Source of the DNA: Catellatospora vulcania
Lineage (GTDB): Bacteria; Actinomycetota; Actinomycetes; Mycobacteriales; Micromonosporaceae
DNA length: 64,000 nucleotides
Direction of reading: 5' to 3'
Assembly: GCF_009720385.1 (NCBI RefSeq)
Contig: NZ_ML769308.1
Location: 90,246-154,245 of the forward strand
In this document: piece by piece, positions 38,709 through 46,792 of the stretch
Numbering within the stretch: position 1 is the first letter of the stretch
How the letters are laid out: each line of letters begins with the position of its first letter
Translations under genes and position numbers: made by a program
The notes under the pieces: model-generated
Told to the model about the DNA's origin: nothing
The model's database searches: none
What the model saw: the letters and a program-made list of their open reading frames with translations, nothing else

Positions 38709-38773
38709 ATAGACGTTGGCCTATCTGATCGAGAATTCGTGGATCGAACTCGATCAGATGGGCCAACGTCTAT
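38709..38773. repeat. 65-bp palindromic element, copy of the 23859 element
   Basis: 25-base arms (38709-38733, 38749-38773, one mismatch) and a 15-base loop. Sequence is nearly the same as 23859-23923. It lies between two co-directional minus genes (ending at 38785 and starting at 38628), where it may reduce read-through inside the operon. Confidence 0.9.
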
Positions 38774-38784
38774 GAAAAGGTCGG

Positions 38785-39639
38785 TCATCGGCTGTTCTCG
38801 GCGTCCAGGGCCAGCGCTTCGTCCTGGCCGACGAGCCCGGTGAACTCGGCCCAGGCCAGCCGATCCGTGCTCGCCCCGCCCGCCGTGGCGATCTCCCGGT
38901 AGGCGCGGTCGGCGGCGTGCAGCGCGGCCAGCAGCGGCGCGACCGGGTGCAGCACCAGGCGCACCCCGACCGCGGCCAGCTCGGCGTCGCTCGCGGCGGC
39001 GGAGCGCCCGGCCGCCTCGGAGCGGTTGAGCACCAGCGCGACACCGGGTAGTGCCGCGTGCGCGCGGGCCAGCTCGTCGAGGTCGGACACGCCCTCCAGG
39101 AAGACGGCGTCCGCCCCGGCCGCGGCGTAGTGCCGGCCCCGGGTGATCGCGTCGTCGAGCCCGGTCACGGTGTACGCGTCGGTGCGTGCCACCACCACGA
39201 TCCCGGTCCCGTCGGACACCACCGCCCGGATCTTGCGGGCGGCCGCGTCGGCGTCGACGAGTTCCTTGCCCGCGAGGTGGCCGCAGCGTTTCGGCATCAC
39301 CTGGTCCTCCAGGTGCAGGCCGGACACGCCCGCCGCCGCGTAGCGCCGGGCCGTCCACACCGCCTGGAGCGCGTCGCCGTAGCCGGTGTCGGCGTCGGCC
39401 AGCAGCGGCACGCCGCCCAGCGCGGGCGTGATCCGGGCGGCGCGTTCGGCGATGTGCGTGCCGTGCACGTAGCCCAGGTCGGGCAGGCCCAGTTCGAGGG
39501 CGGCGCAGGCGGCCCCGGACAGGTGCGCCGCCCGGTGCCCGGCGCGTACGGCCAGCGCCGCGGTGGGCGGGTCGTACACGCCGGGCAGGTGGCAGACGCC
39601 GCCGGAGGCGAGCAGGGCCCGCAGCGCCGCGGCGGTCAC
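38785..39639 (-). CDS. Isocitrate lyase/PEP mutase family lyase
   Basis: 284 residues from GTG 39639, overlapping the aldehyde dehydrogenase stop (GTGA). The metal-site DADTGYGD (82-89) and the flexible loop PKRCGHLAGKEL with catalytic Cys119 place it with true C-C lyases of the superfamily (methylisocitrate lyase, 2,3-dimethylmalate lyase) rather than with PEP mutases. Such enzymes cleave substituted malates or isocitrates to a keto acid plus a second acid. 2,3-dimethylmalate lyase, which splits a hydrated dimethylmaleate into pyruvate and propionate in nicotinate fermentation, is an interesting precedent here (inference). Confidence 0.82.
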   Translation of the reverse strand: MTAAALRALLASGGVCHLPGVYDPPTAALAVRAGHRAAHLSGAACAALELGLPDLGYVHGTHIAERAARITPALGGVPLLADADTGYGDALQAVWTARRYAAAGVSGLHLEDQVMPKRCGHLAGKELVDADAAARKIRAVVSDGTGIVVVARTDAYTVTGLDDAITRGRHYAAAGADAVFLEGVSDLDELARAHAALPGVALVLNRSEAAGRSAAASDAELAAVGVRLVLHPVAPLLAALHAADRAYREIATAGGASTDRLAWAEFTGLVGQDEALALDAENSR

Positions 39640-41111
39640 GGACGGCCGTGCAGCGCGAAGCCGCCCTCGACACCGACGACCCGCGGGTTGGTGAAGAAGC
39701 GCAGCGTCTCGGCGGTGCCCTCCTCCGAGTACCCGGACAGCCCCCACGCCGGCCGGGGGGTGAACAGGTGCAGGCTCATCACGCTGGACCCGTTGACCTT
39801 CACCTCGCCCGCCCGCAGCCGCCGCGCGACGGCGAGCGCGGCGTCGGTGTCGGTCCCGGACACGTACGCCTCCAGCCCGTACGGCGTGCCGTTGGCCAGG
39901 GCCACCGCCTCGTCGACGGTGTCGTAGGTGTGCACGGCGGCGACCGGGCCGAAGATCTCGTGCACGGTGTGCACCGGGTCGACCCCGGTGACCAGGGTCG
40001 GGCTGAGGTAGTTGCCCTGCTCCGGCACGGCCGGCGCGGTGTGCGCGGTGCCCCCGTGGCGCAGGAGCGCATCGCGGGCGGCGGCGACCCGGTCGCGGTG
40101 TCCGGAGTGGACCAGCGGCCCGAAGTCCGTGTCGGGGTCCAGGGGCGCGCCGACGCGGAGCGCGGCCAGCCGGGCCAGGGTCGCGTCGAGGATCTCGGCG
40201 GCCCGGTCGGCGGGCACGATCAGGCGGCCCAGTGCCCGGCACCACTGCCCGTTCAGCGTGGTCAGCAGGTCCGCGGCGGCGCGGGCGGCGGCGGCGGTGT
40301 CCGCGTCGGGCAGCACGAGCAGCGGGTTGTTGCCGCCGAGTTCGAGCTGCACGGGCTTGATGTCGTACGCGCAGGCCGCCGCGACGGCCCGGCCGCCGGC
40401 CAGCCCGCCGGTGAACGACACGGCCCGCACGCGTGGGTCGCCGACCAGCCGCGCACCGGTGCCCGCGTCGCCGTGTACGAGCTGGAACAGCCCGCCGGGC
40501 AGCCCGGCCTCGGCCAGCGCCGCGTGCACGGCCCGTGCCAGCAGCTGCGTGCCGTACGGGGCGTACTCGCTGGGCTTGACGATGGTGGGGCAGCCCGCAG
40601 CCAGCGCGTTGGCGGCCTTGTGCGCGGCCATCGGCGCGGGCGCGTTCCACGGCACCAGGCAGGCCGCCGGTCCCCAGGGCAGCCGGTCGACGTGCGCGAG
40701 ACGGCCGTCCTCACGCGGCAGCGCGCTGCTCAGCCAGCCGTCGCGCAGTTGCATCGCGGCCAGCCGGAACGCGCCGCCGAGGATGACCGACAGCGGCATG
40801 GTCTGGGAGATCGGCACGCCGGTGGCGAACGACTCGACGGCGGCGATGTCGGCGCCTGCGGCTTCCACCCGGGTGGCGACCGCGTCGAGCACGTCGGCGC
40901 GCTCGGTCGCGGGCAGGCCGGACCAGGCGCCGGAGTCGTGCACCGCCGTCGCCGCGGCGACGGCCGCCTCGACCCGGGCGGGGTTGCTGCCCACTGCGGC
41001 CCCGACGGGTTCGCCGGTCGCCGGGTCCTGCAACGTGAAGCCGAGGGGGTCGGCGCAATCCGCCCAGTGGCCGTCGACGAGGTCGGCGACCGCCTCGGGC
41101 CGGGCGCTCAC
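39636..41111 (-). CDS. Aldehyde dehydrogenase family protein 2
   Basis: 491 residues from GTG 41111 (GTGA overlap with the upstream stop). LVPWNAP, KPSEYAP, LELGGNNP (glutamate) and NGQWCRALGR (cysteine) give a complete active site. It is clearly different from the aldehyde dehydrogenase at 36026 in the same operon, so two different aldehydes may be handled. NAD-type and cytosolic. Confidence 0.87.
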   Translation of the reverse strand: MSARPEAVADLVDGHWADCADPLGFTLQDPATGEPVGAAVGSNPARVEAAVAAATAVHDSGAWSGLPATERADVLDAVATRVEAAGADIAAVESFATGVPISQTMPLSVILGGAFRLAAMQLRDGWLSSALPREDGRLAHVDRLPWGPAACLVPWNAPAPMAAHKAANALAAGCPTIVKPSEYAPYGTQLLARAVHAALAEAGLPGGLFQLVHGDAGTGARLVGDPRVRAVSFTGGLAGGRAVAAACAYDIKPVQLELGGNNPLLVLPDADTAAAARAAADLLTTLNGQWCRALGRLIVPADRAAEILDATLARLAALRVGAPLDPDTDFGPLVHSGHRDRVAAARDALLRHGGTAHTAPAVPEQGNYLSPTLVTGVDPVHTVHEIFGPVAAVHTYDTVDEAVALANGTPYGLEAYVSGTDTDAALAVARRLRAGEVKVNGSSVMSLHLFTPRPAWGLSGYSEEGTAETLRFFTNPRVVGVEGGFALHGRP

Positions 41112-42394
41112 TTGGGCACGCTCGCGAACAGGTCGTTGGACCGGTCGGCGGTGATCATGCCGGCGGCCTCCAGGCGGCCGCGCTCCGGCGGGAACGTCAT
41201 GACCAGGCCCATCGACAGGTCGCGCAGGGCGCGGCCCATGGTGCCGTGCAGCGTAGCCCCGGAGGTGCCGCACGCCTTGAACGCGCCGACCGCGACCGCG
41301 AACGCGTTCTCGCAGATGGAGCCCTTGGCCAGCCGCCACTGCCGGTAGACCTCGTTCTTGGGCGCGATGGGCGGCTCGGACGTCTCCAGCAGCAGCTGGC
41401 GGCGCAGCCACAGGTACGCCGTCTCCAGGTTCTCGGTCATGTCTCCGATGATCACCTGGTGCATGGGGGACTCCGCAATCGGCCGCCCGGTGTCGGCGAA
41501 CGTCTTGCTGGTCAGCCGCTGCAGCGTCTCGTCGTAGACGCCCTGGGCGCAGCCGACGTACACGGCGGTGATGGCGAGCTGGTTGCCGACGAAGCTGCCC
41601 CGGCTGCACTGGAGCATCTTCACGAACGCGCCCGGCACGGTCAGCGCCTCGGTCGCGGGCACCCACACGTCGCGCAGGGTGATGCCGTGGTTGGCCGAGC
41701 CGCGCATGCCCAGCCCGTCCCAGGCCGGGCGGGAGGCGACGCCCTCGGCCTCGCGCGGCACCAGGAACAGGGCCAGCCCGGCGGCGGTGTCGGTGCCGTC
41801 GAGGCGGGCGGTGACCAGGTAGGTGTCGGCGACGCCGGTGGCGCAGCCGAACGACTTCTCGCCGGTGATCAGCCAGCCCTCGACGCCGTCGCGGACCTCG
41901 GGGCGGGCCGTGGTCGAGATGGCGATGTTGGCGCTCGCGCTCTTGACCGACTCGCTGGCGAAGTTGGCCAGCCACATGCCGCCGGCCATCCGGCGCAGCA
42001 CCTGCTCGGCGAAGGCCCGCACCACCGGCACGTCGGCGTCGTCGAACAGCCCGGCGTCGATCGCCTCCAGCGGCAGCAGCCCGCGCGAGGCGCTGGTGTT
42101 GTGGAAGAAGAAGGCGAGCGCGGTCGACGGGCAGGCGCTGCCCATGGCGAACGTCGCGGCGGCCAGGTCGCGCAGGCCGCCGCCGAGGCCGCCGTACTCC
42201 TCCGGCACGACCAGGCCGAGCAGCCCGGCCTCGCGCAGCAGCGCGACGTGGCCCGCGGGGAACTCCCCGGCCGCGTCGGCCTGCTCGGCGGCGGCGCGCA
42301 GCGCGGGCAGCACCGCTTCCACGCGGGCCGCGCGATCGAGTTCGGCGTCGCTCATGTCGTCGACGAGGCGCTGGCCGATGAGCCGGTCTGCCAT
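41108..42394 (-). CDS. Acyl-CoA dehydrogenase-fold flavoprotein
   Basis: 428 residues. LLGLVVPEEYGGLGGGLRD and GEKSFGCATGVAD are typical of acyl-CoA dehydrogenases. The usual catalytic glutamate near the C-terminus is not obvious, and a flavin reductase gene lies immediately upstream. It may therefore be a two-component flavin monooxygenase of this fold (like HpaH/DszC relatives) rather than a dehydrogenase. ATG 42394 was chosen over GTG 42403 because GGGAG lies at proper distance. It would use reduced flavin from the 42431 product. Confidence 0.75.
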   Translation of the reverse strand: MADRLIGQRLVDDMSDAELDRAARVEAVLPALRAAAEQADAAGEFPAGHVALLREAGLLGLVVPEEYGGLGGGLRDLAAATFAMGSACPSTALAFFFHNTSASRGLLPLEAIDAGLFDDADVPVVRAFAEQVLRRMAGGMWLANFASESVKSASANIAISTTARPEVRDGVEGWLITGEKSFGCATGVADTYLVTARLDGTDTAAGLALFLVPREAEGVASRPAWDGLGMRGSANHGITLRDVWVPATEALTVPGAFVKMLQCSRGSFVGNQLAITAVYVGCAQGVYDETLQRLTSKTFADTGRPIAESPMHQVIIGDMTENLETAYLWLRRQLLLETSEPPIAPKNEVYRQWRLAKGSICENAFAVAVGAFKACGTSGATLHGTMGRALRDLSMGLVMTFPPERGRLEAAGMITADRSNDLFASVPK

Positions 42395-42430
42395 TTCGTG
42401 CACTCCCTTGTGGATGGTCAGGTGAGGTCG

Positions 42431-43411
42431 TCAGGGGCGCGGGCCGGGCAGCGGCGCGCAGGCCACGCCGAGCTGCCGGGCCAGCAGCAGCAGGTCCTGG
42501 GCGGGCAGGCCGCCGGAGCCGGGGTCGAGCACGGTGTCGAAGCGGTGCACCCCGCTCTTCATCGCGACCAGCGCGTTCACCAGGCCGAGGCCGTGGTGGG
42601 CGAGCAGCCGCACCCGCACCGGTGCGGGGCGGGCGCGCACCACGGCGTCCTGCAGCACCCGGCGCACCTGCAGCGGGGACGCCGGGCTGGTCTCGGCGCA
42701 GCCCAGGGTCACGCCGGGCAGCCCGGCCAGCGCGTCGATCGCGGCGAGCACGTCGGCTTCTCGCGCGGGGGAGAAGGCGTCGGTGACGTACGCCAGCACC
42801 GGCGCGTGCGCCGCGGCGGCGGCGACCTGCGCGACGTCGCCGGAGTCGCGCACGAGCAGGGTGTGCGCCGCCTCGGCGGCGGGGTCGTCGAGCACCGTCA
42901 TGGTGATCTCCTCGGGCAGCGGGTCGGCCAGCTGGCCCCACGCGCGCGAGTGGAACAGCAGCGGCGCGGTGATCCGGGGCACCGCCGCGTCGACGACCCG
43001 GCCGACGAAGATGGTGTGGTCGCCCCCGGGGTACGCGTGCTCGACGGTGCAGTCCAGCCGGCCGGTCGCGTCGGCGAGCATGGGGCAGCCGGTCGGCCCG
43101 GTCAGCCAGTCCAGCCCGGCGAAGCGGTCCGTTCCCGGGCGCGCGCCCGCGAAGCGGCGGCCGATCTCGGCCTGGTCCTTGCCGAGGAAGCTCAGCGCGA
43201 ACACCCCCGCCTGTTCGATCATTCCCCGGGTGGGCAGATGATTGCCCAGGCAGACCGAGACCAGTGGCGGATCGAGGCTGACGGAGGAGAATGAGCTGGC
43301 GGTCATGCCGTGGGGGCGGCGGGCGCCGTCCGGCTCGGTCACGATGGTGGTGACCACGGCGACGCCGCTGGGCCACTGGCTCAGCACCGAACGCAGGTGC
43401 GTGCTGTCCAC
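42431..43411 (-). CDS. Flavin reductase fused to an HMG-CoA-lyase-like domain
   Basis: 326 residues. Residues ~1-160 are a flavin reductase-like (HpaC-type) FMN-binding domain: PSGVAVVTT, GMTASSFSSVSLDPPLVSVC and FALSFLGKDQ. From ~175 on, the chain looks like the second half of an HMGL-type TIM barrel: VRLLAHHGLGLVNALVAM then GVHRFDTVLDPGSGGLPAQD, but the HDTxG and metal histidines are changed, so this part is probably not a lyase. The fusion is unusual. It likely supplies reduced flavin to the 41108 protein. GTG 43411 has GGAGG nine bases upstream; GTG 43417 is an alternative. Confidence 0.75.
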   Translation of the reverse strand: MDSTHLRSVLSQWPSGVAVVTTIVTEPDGARRPHGMTASSFSSVSLDPPLVSVCLGNHLPTRGMIEQAGVFALSFLGKDQAEIGRRFAGARPGTDRFAGLDWLTGPTGCPMLADATGRLDCTVEHAYPGGDHTIFVGRVVDAAVPRITAPLLFHSRAWGQLADPLPEEITMTVLDDPAAEAAHTLLVRDSGDVAQVAAAAAHAPVLAYVTDAFSPAREADVLAAIDALAGLPGVTLGCAETSPASPLQVRRVLQDAVVRARPAPVRVRLLAHHGLGLVNALVAMKSGVHRFDTVLDPGSGGLPAQDLLLLARQLGVACAPLPGPRP

Positions 43412-43425
43412 CGCCACCGCCCTCC

Positions 43426-43450
43426 GTTTCGCATTAGGAAACGCTGTTGC
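43426..43450. promoter_or_regulatory. Tripartite operator between the flavin reductase operon and the IclR gene
   Basis: GTTTC (43426-43430)-N7-GAAAC (43438-43442)-N3-GTTGC (43446-43450): the same geometry as at 32437 and, reversed, at 46224 and 62431. It lies 15 bases upstream of the minus-strand start and 108 bases upstream of the regulator start, so autoregulation is possible. Confidence 0.65.
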
Positions 43451-43557
43451 CGTGAAGGTAACGACTCGGTCGCGCACCTGTCAACGCCCGTGCGGCCTCT
43501 GCGCGCGGAGCGCGCCTGGATCTACACTGGCGACCGTCCGCGCCCACAGGAGGACCC

Positions 43558-44370
43558 GTGCCCACTGCCGCTGCGAAGTCGACCGTCACCGCTGACGACG
43601 ACAGCCAGTCCCGCTCCATCGCCGCTGTCGAGCGCGCCATGGACGTGCTGCTCTACTTCGGGCGCAGCGGACACCCCGACCTCGGGGTCACCGAGATCGC
43701 GACCGCGCTCGGGCTGACCAAGGCCGCCGTGCACCGCATCCTCACCGCGCTGCGCAGCCGCGACCTGATCACGGTCGACCCGGTGACCCGGCGGTACGCC
43801 CTCGGCCACGCCGCGGTCTCGCTGGGCCGGGCCTACCTGGCCCGCACCGACCTGCGCGCGATGGCAGCCCCCGAGCTGCGCCAGCTCGCCGAGGCGACCG
43901 GTGAGACGGCGACGCTGTCACTGCGCCGCGGCGACACCCGCCTCTACGTCGACCAGGTCGTGCCCGACCAGGAGCTGCGCATGGAGGTCACGCTCGGCAT
44001 CCCGTACCCGCTGCACGCCGGCGGGTCGTCGAAGGCGTTCCTGGCCTTCCTGCCCGACAGCGAGGTCGACGCCTACCTGGCGCGCCACCCGCTGCAGCCG
44101 CTGACCGACAAGACCGTGACCGACCCGGCGAAACTGCGCAAGGAGCTGGCCGCGATCCGCAAGCGCGGGTACGCGACCTCGCTCGGCGAGCGGCAGGCCG
44201 GGGCCGCGTCGATCGCGGCGCCGGTGTTCGACCACGACGGCCACGTGGTCGCCGTGCTCAGCGTCGCCGGCCCGGCAGCCCGCTTCAAGCCGGAGCAGTC
44301 GGGCAACGCCCAGGAGCTGGTGGCGGCCGCGGGCCGGATCTCGGAGCAGCTGGGCTACGTCGCGGGCTGA
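43558..44370 (+). CDS. IclR-family transcriptional regulator, candidate master regulator
   Basis: 270 residues from GTG 43558, AGGAGG upstream. Residues ~20-85 form the winged helix (LGVTEIATALGLTKAAVHRILTAL); ~100-265 the IclR effector domain (GGSSKAFLAFLP, GAASIAAPVFDHDG). IclR proteins usually repress or activate catabolic operons in response to small acids such as glyoxylate, protocatechuate or related molecules. It is the only regulator of this type in the window and sits next to a tripartite GAAAC/GTTTC operator also found before four other catabolic or surface units. It is the most likely binder of those sites (inference). Confidence 0.88.
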   Translation: MPTAAAKSTVTADDDSQSRSIAAVERAMDVLLYFGRSGHPDLGVTEIATALGLTKAAVHRILTALRSRDLITVDPVTRRYALGHAAVSLGRAYLARTDLRAMAAPELRQLAEATGETATLSLRRGDTRLYVDQVVPDQELRMEVTLGIPYPLHAGGSSKAFLAFLPDSEVDAYLARHPLQPLTDKTVTDPAKLRKELAAIRKRGYATSLGERQAGAASIAAPVFDHDGHVVAVLSVAGPAARFKPEQSGNAQELVAAAGRISEQLGYVAG

Positions 44371-44374
44371 GCGG

Positions 44375-45163
44375 TCAGCTGCGCCTACGCCGGCCGCCCT
44401 GCGATTCGTAGCGGTCACCGCCGCGCTGTGGGTCGTAGCGGCGGCTGCCGTCGTAGCCGCCACTCTGCTCGGGGGTGGGCCACTGGCGGTCGACGGTGTC
44501 GGCGTCGGTGAAGTCCTTGCCCTTGCCCTTCACGGCGCGGTAGGTCAGCAGCGCGGCTATGAAGAAGATGCCCTGGGCCATCGTGTTCATGCCCTGCTGC
44601 ACCCACTGGAAGGCCAGCGCGTCGCTGGCCGCGTGGCCGCGCAGCGGGACCAGCGCGATCACGGCGAGCACGCTGACCGGGAAGAGCCCGGCCGCCAGGG
44701 CATTGCCGTGCCGCCAGGCGCGCACCGTGCCGAGCACGCTGATCCAGATGACGATCGCGGTGGCGAAGATGAACGCGGGCTGCACCGAGCGCGACGTCAC
44801 CGCCAGGGTCGCGACGCCCGCGCCGATCAGCAGCAGCGGCCAGCGCCACCACCGCAGTGACTTGTGCAGCGAGAGCGCCAGCAGTAGGCCGCCGGCGGCC
44901 AGCAGCGGGAAGAGCAGGTCGTCCAGCCAGTTCACGTCGATCGACCAGGCGGCGTGCAGCAGTTTCCAGGTCGATTTCGCCGCGCCGCCCGCGCCCATGA
45001 GCACGGCGCCGATCCTGCCCAGGGCGGACGGGGCCAGCAGCCAGAACCCGACGAACGCCAGCAGTGTGGGCGCGAAGTCCTCCACCGCGAGCGCCACGCT
45101 GAGCGCGGGCGGAGCCTCCTCCGCCGCTGACAGCGCCAGGCCCGGCAACACATCCATGAACAT
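44375..45163 (-). CDS. Multi-pass membrane protein with charged tail, paralogue of 24709
   Basis: 262 residues from ATG 45163. About six membrane segments share motifs with the 24709 product (AKSTWKL, SVQPAFI, AFQWVQQGMNTMAQG). It differs by an N-terminal extension and a ~50-residue hydrophilic tail rich in Gly, Arg and Asp. Function unknown; two paralogues in one catabolic region suggest a shared membrane role. It is convergent with the IclR gene, four bases apart. An alternative start is ATG 45157. Confidence 0.65.
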   Translation of the reverse strand: MFMDVLPGLALSAAEEAPPALSVALAVEDFAPTLLAFVGFWLLAPSALGRIGAVLMGAGGAAKSTWKLLHAAWSIDVNWLDDLLFPLLAAGGLLLALSLHKSLRWWRWPLLLIGAGVATLAVTSRSVQPAFIFATAIVIWISVLGTVRAWRHGNALAAGLFPVSVLAVIALVPLRGHAASDALAFQWVQQGMNTMAQGIFFIAALLTYRAVKGKGKDFTDADTVDRQWPTPEQSGGYDGSRRYDPQRGGDRYESQGGRRRRS

Positions 45164-45315
45164 GCGCGCGAGCTTATGTGCATTCAACGATGTCGTTCCA
45201 GCCCGGAAAGCAGACAAGATCTGACAGTCTACTTTGGATGTTCGGCCCTTGCGCGGAGGGCTTCCCTGCGCAATCGCCTGATCACCTCCAGTGATCAACG
45301 CCGTCCGCATCTTTC

Positions 45316-45396
45316 GGAGTATCGAAAACCGACGACGCCGACGGCTGGGGCGCCGTCAACGGCACCCAGATGATCATCTGGACCTGCGGAACCCGG
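45316..45396 (+). pseudogene. Relic of a ricin-B-type lectin gene
   Basis: The frame GVSKTDDADGWGAVNGTQ followed by MIIWTCG resembles a beta-trefoil lectin repeat (NGTxxxxWxC) but has no start codon and runs into unrelated sequence. The first ~20 bases (GGAGTATCGAAAACCG) recur at 56920, where a second fragment of the same kind is found. The rest of the gene-free stretch 45164-45506 shows nothing clear apart from some G/C-rich low-complexity sequence at 45425-45480. Confidence 0.3.
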
Positions 45397-45506
45397 TCCA
45401 GTCCCACCGGAACCGGCGCTGACCCGAGGGAAGGGCCGCCCCCCACCAGGGGAGGGCGGCCCCGCACCGGCACCGGGGACCGCGTGGAACGAACCCGGTC
45501 CGGCGG

Positions 45507-46214
45507 CTACAGCTCCGCGAACGGCTTCAGGACGCCGAGCGCCGCGGCGGCCAGCACGCTGCCCCAGATGCCCCACACGTACGGCAGGCACCCGTCGATG
45601 GAGCGCTTCAGGGTGCTCTCCACCTCGGGGGTCGAGCCCGTGGTCATCAGCGCGCCGAAGGCCGGGCCGAACGAGCGCAGCGTGAGCCGGATGCCCAGGC
45701 CGCAGCCGATGGCCACGGTGTAGAGCAGCAGCTTCCCGCCCAGCCAGCGCGGGTTGGTGTCGACCCCGAACGGCCGGTCCGCGACCAGTGTGTAGACGGC
45801 GGTGAGGCCGAGCGCCGCGATCAGGGTCAGCCGGATCGTCCAGTCGGCACGGCGTACCCAGGGCCGGCGGCCGGGATGGTGGTGGTCGGTGATGGTCGCG
45901 GCGAGCCACGCGGCGGCGAACAGCCACACCGCCACGACCACCGGCCAGCCGAACGGGTTGACGCCGAACACCTGTGCGCCATGCGGCTCCAGCGCCATCA
46001 GCGTGATGCCGCTGGGCAGGAAGAGCACGAGGCAGATCTTCGGGCCGAGGTCCAGGCCGCCCATGATCTTCAGGGCGGTGGCGCGGGCGGCGGGGGTGAG
46101 GTCGGGCCGGAGGACGAACCGGCTCGACCAGAACACGCCCAGGTCGCCGCCGAGCCAGAAGACGAAGAGGATGATGTGGAGCAGAATCCACCAGCCGTGC
46201 GTATGCGATCCCAC
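45507..46214 (-). CDS. Multi-pass membrane protein, CopD/DUF2269-like
   Basis: 235 residues from GTG 46214, six or more membrane segments. HTHGWWILLHIILFVFWLGGDLGVFWSS opens with histidine-rich helices resembling those of CopD-like or cytochrome b561-type small membrane proteins; heme or copper binding is possible but not shown. The start at GTG 46214 leaves the operator at 46224-46248 outside the gene; an ATG at 46250 would put it inside. Divergent from the MaoC operon. Confidence 0.65.
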   Translation of the reverse strand: MGSHTHGWWILLHIILFVFWLGGDLGVFWSSRFVLRPDLTPAARATALKIMGGLDLGPKICLVLFLPSGITLMALEPHGAQVFGVNPFGWPVVVAVWLFAAAWLAATITDHHHPGRRPWVRRADWTIRLTLIAALGLTAVYTLVADRPFGVDTNPRWLGGKLLLYTVAIGCGLGIRLTLRSFGPAFGALMTTGSTPEVESTLKRSIDGCLPYVWGIWGSVLAAAALGVLKPFAEL

Positions 46215-46223
46215 CGCGTAATG

Positions 46224-46248
46224 GAAACACTGATTCGCTGTGAGAAAC
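46224..46248. promoter_or_regulatory. Tripartite operator upstream of the MaoC-CitE operon
   Basis: GAAAC (46224-46228)-N3-GATTC (46232-46236)-N7-GAAAC (46244-46248). Spacing is identical to 62431-62455. It lies just upstream of the -35-like TTGACG of the plus-strand promoter and 10 bases upstream of the minus-strand start. Confidence 0.65.
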
Positions 46249-46254
46249 AAGCCC

Positions 46255-46284
46255 TTGACGGGCTGCTCAACGCGTGGCTAGCGT
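46255..46284 (+). promoter_or_regulatory. Sigma-70-type promoter of the 46292 operon
   Basis: TTGACG (46255-46260), 18-base spacer, TAGCGT (46279-46284). The ATG at 46292 lies about where transcription would begin, suggesting a leaderless message. The tripartite operator directly abuts its upstream edge. Confidence 0.5.
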
Positions 46285-46291
46285 CGGCGCC

Positions 46292-46792
46292 ATGGTCGGC
46301 CGTTATTTCGAGGACTTCACCGTGGGTGACGTCTACCAGCACCCGCTCGGCCGCACGATCAGCGAGGCCGACAACACCTGGTTCACCCTGCTCACGATGA
46401 ACACCAACCAGAACCACTTCAACGAGCACTTCGCCAGCCGCGCCCCGTACGGGCGGCTCATCGTCAACTCCGGGCTGTCCGTGGCGATCGTACTGGGCCT
46501 GTCCGTCTCGGACATGAGCCAGAACGCCCTGATGAACCTCGGCTGGGACGCCATCCGGCTCACCCACCCGGTGTTCGTCGGCGACACCCTCTACGCCGAG
46601 TCCCTGGTCACCGCCCTGCGCGAGTCGGGCAGCCGCCCGTACGCCGGGATCGTCACCTGCCGCACCCGGGGCCTCAACCAGGACGGCGACGAGGTCATGT
46701 CATGGACCCGCACCGTCATGGTCTACAAGCGCGACGCCCCGCACGACAAGGACCTCTTCCCGGTCGCCAAGACCGGGCCGATGACCGCATGA
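46292..46792 (+). CDS. MaoC-family hydratase, mesaconyl-CoA hydratase-like
   Basis: 166 residues. Hot-dog fold with GRTISEADNTWFTLLTMNTN and NHFNEHFAS near residues 25-50, the latter carrying the catalytic Asn/His region of MaoC hydratases. The full-length pattern (NLGWDAIRLTHPVFVGDTLYAES) is that of the beta-methylmalyl-CoA dehydratase/mesaconyl-CoA hydratase group. It would add water to a branched 2-enoyl-CoA such as mesaconyl-CoA. It is the first gene of a twelve-gene operon that also has a CoA transferase and a CitE-type lyase, the partners expected for that route. Confidence 0.8.
   Translation: MVGRYFEDFTVGDVYQHPLGRTISEADNTWFTLLTMNTNQNHFNEHFASRAPYGRLIVNSGLSVAIVLGLSVSDMSQNALMNLGWDAIRLTHPVFVGDTLYAESLVTALRESGSRPYAGIVTCRTRGLNQDGDEVMSWTRTVMVYKRDAPHDKDLFPVAKTGPMTA

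Noticed and set aside
38785..39639. Phosphoenolpyruvate mutase with phosphonate biosynthesis
   Set aside because: The KRCGH loop with catalytic cysteine marks a C-C lyase of the methylisocitrate/dimethylmalate type, and no phosphonate genes are nearby.
41246..43294. Plus-strand open frame of 682 codons over the acyl-CoA dehydrogenase-fold and flavin reductase genes
   Set aside because: Low-complexity shadow typical of high-GC DNA; the minus-strand products match known families.
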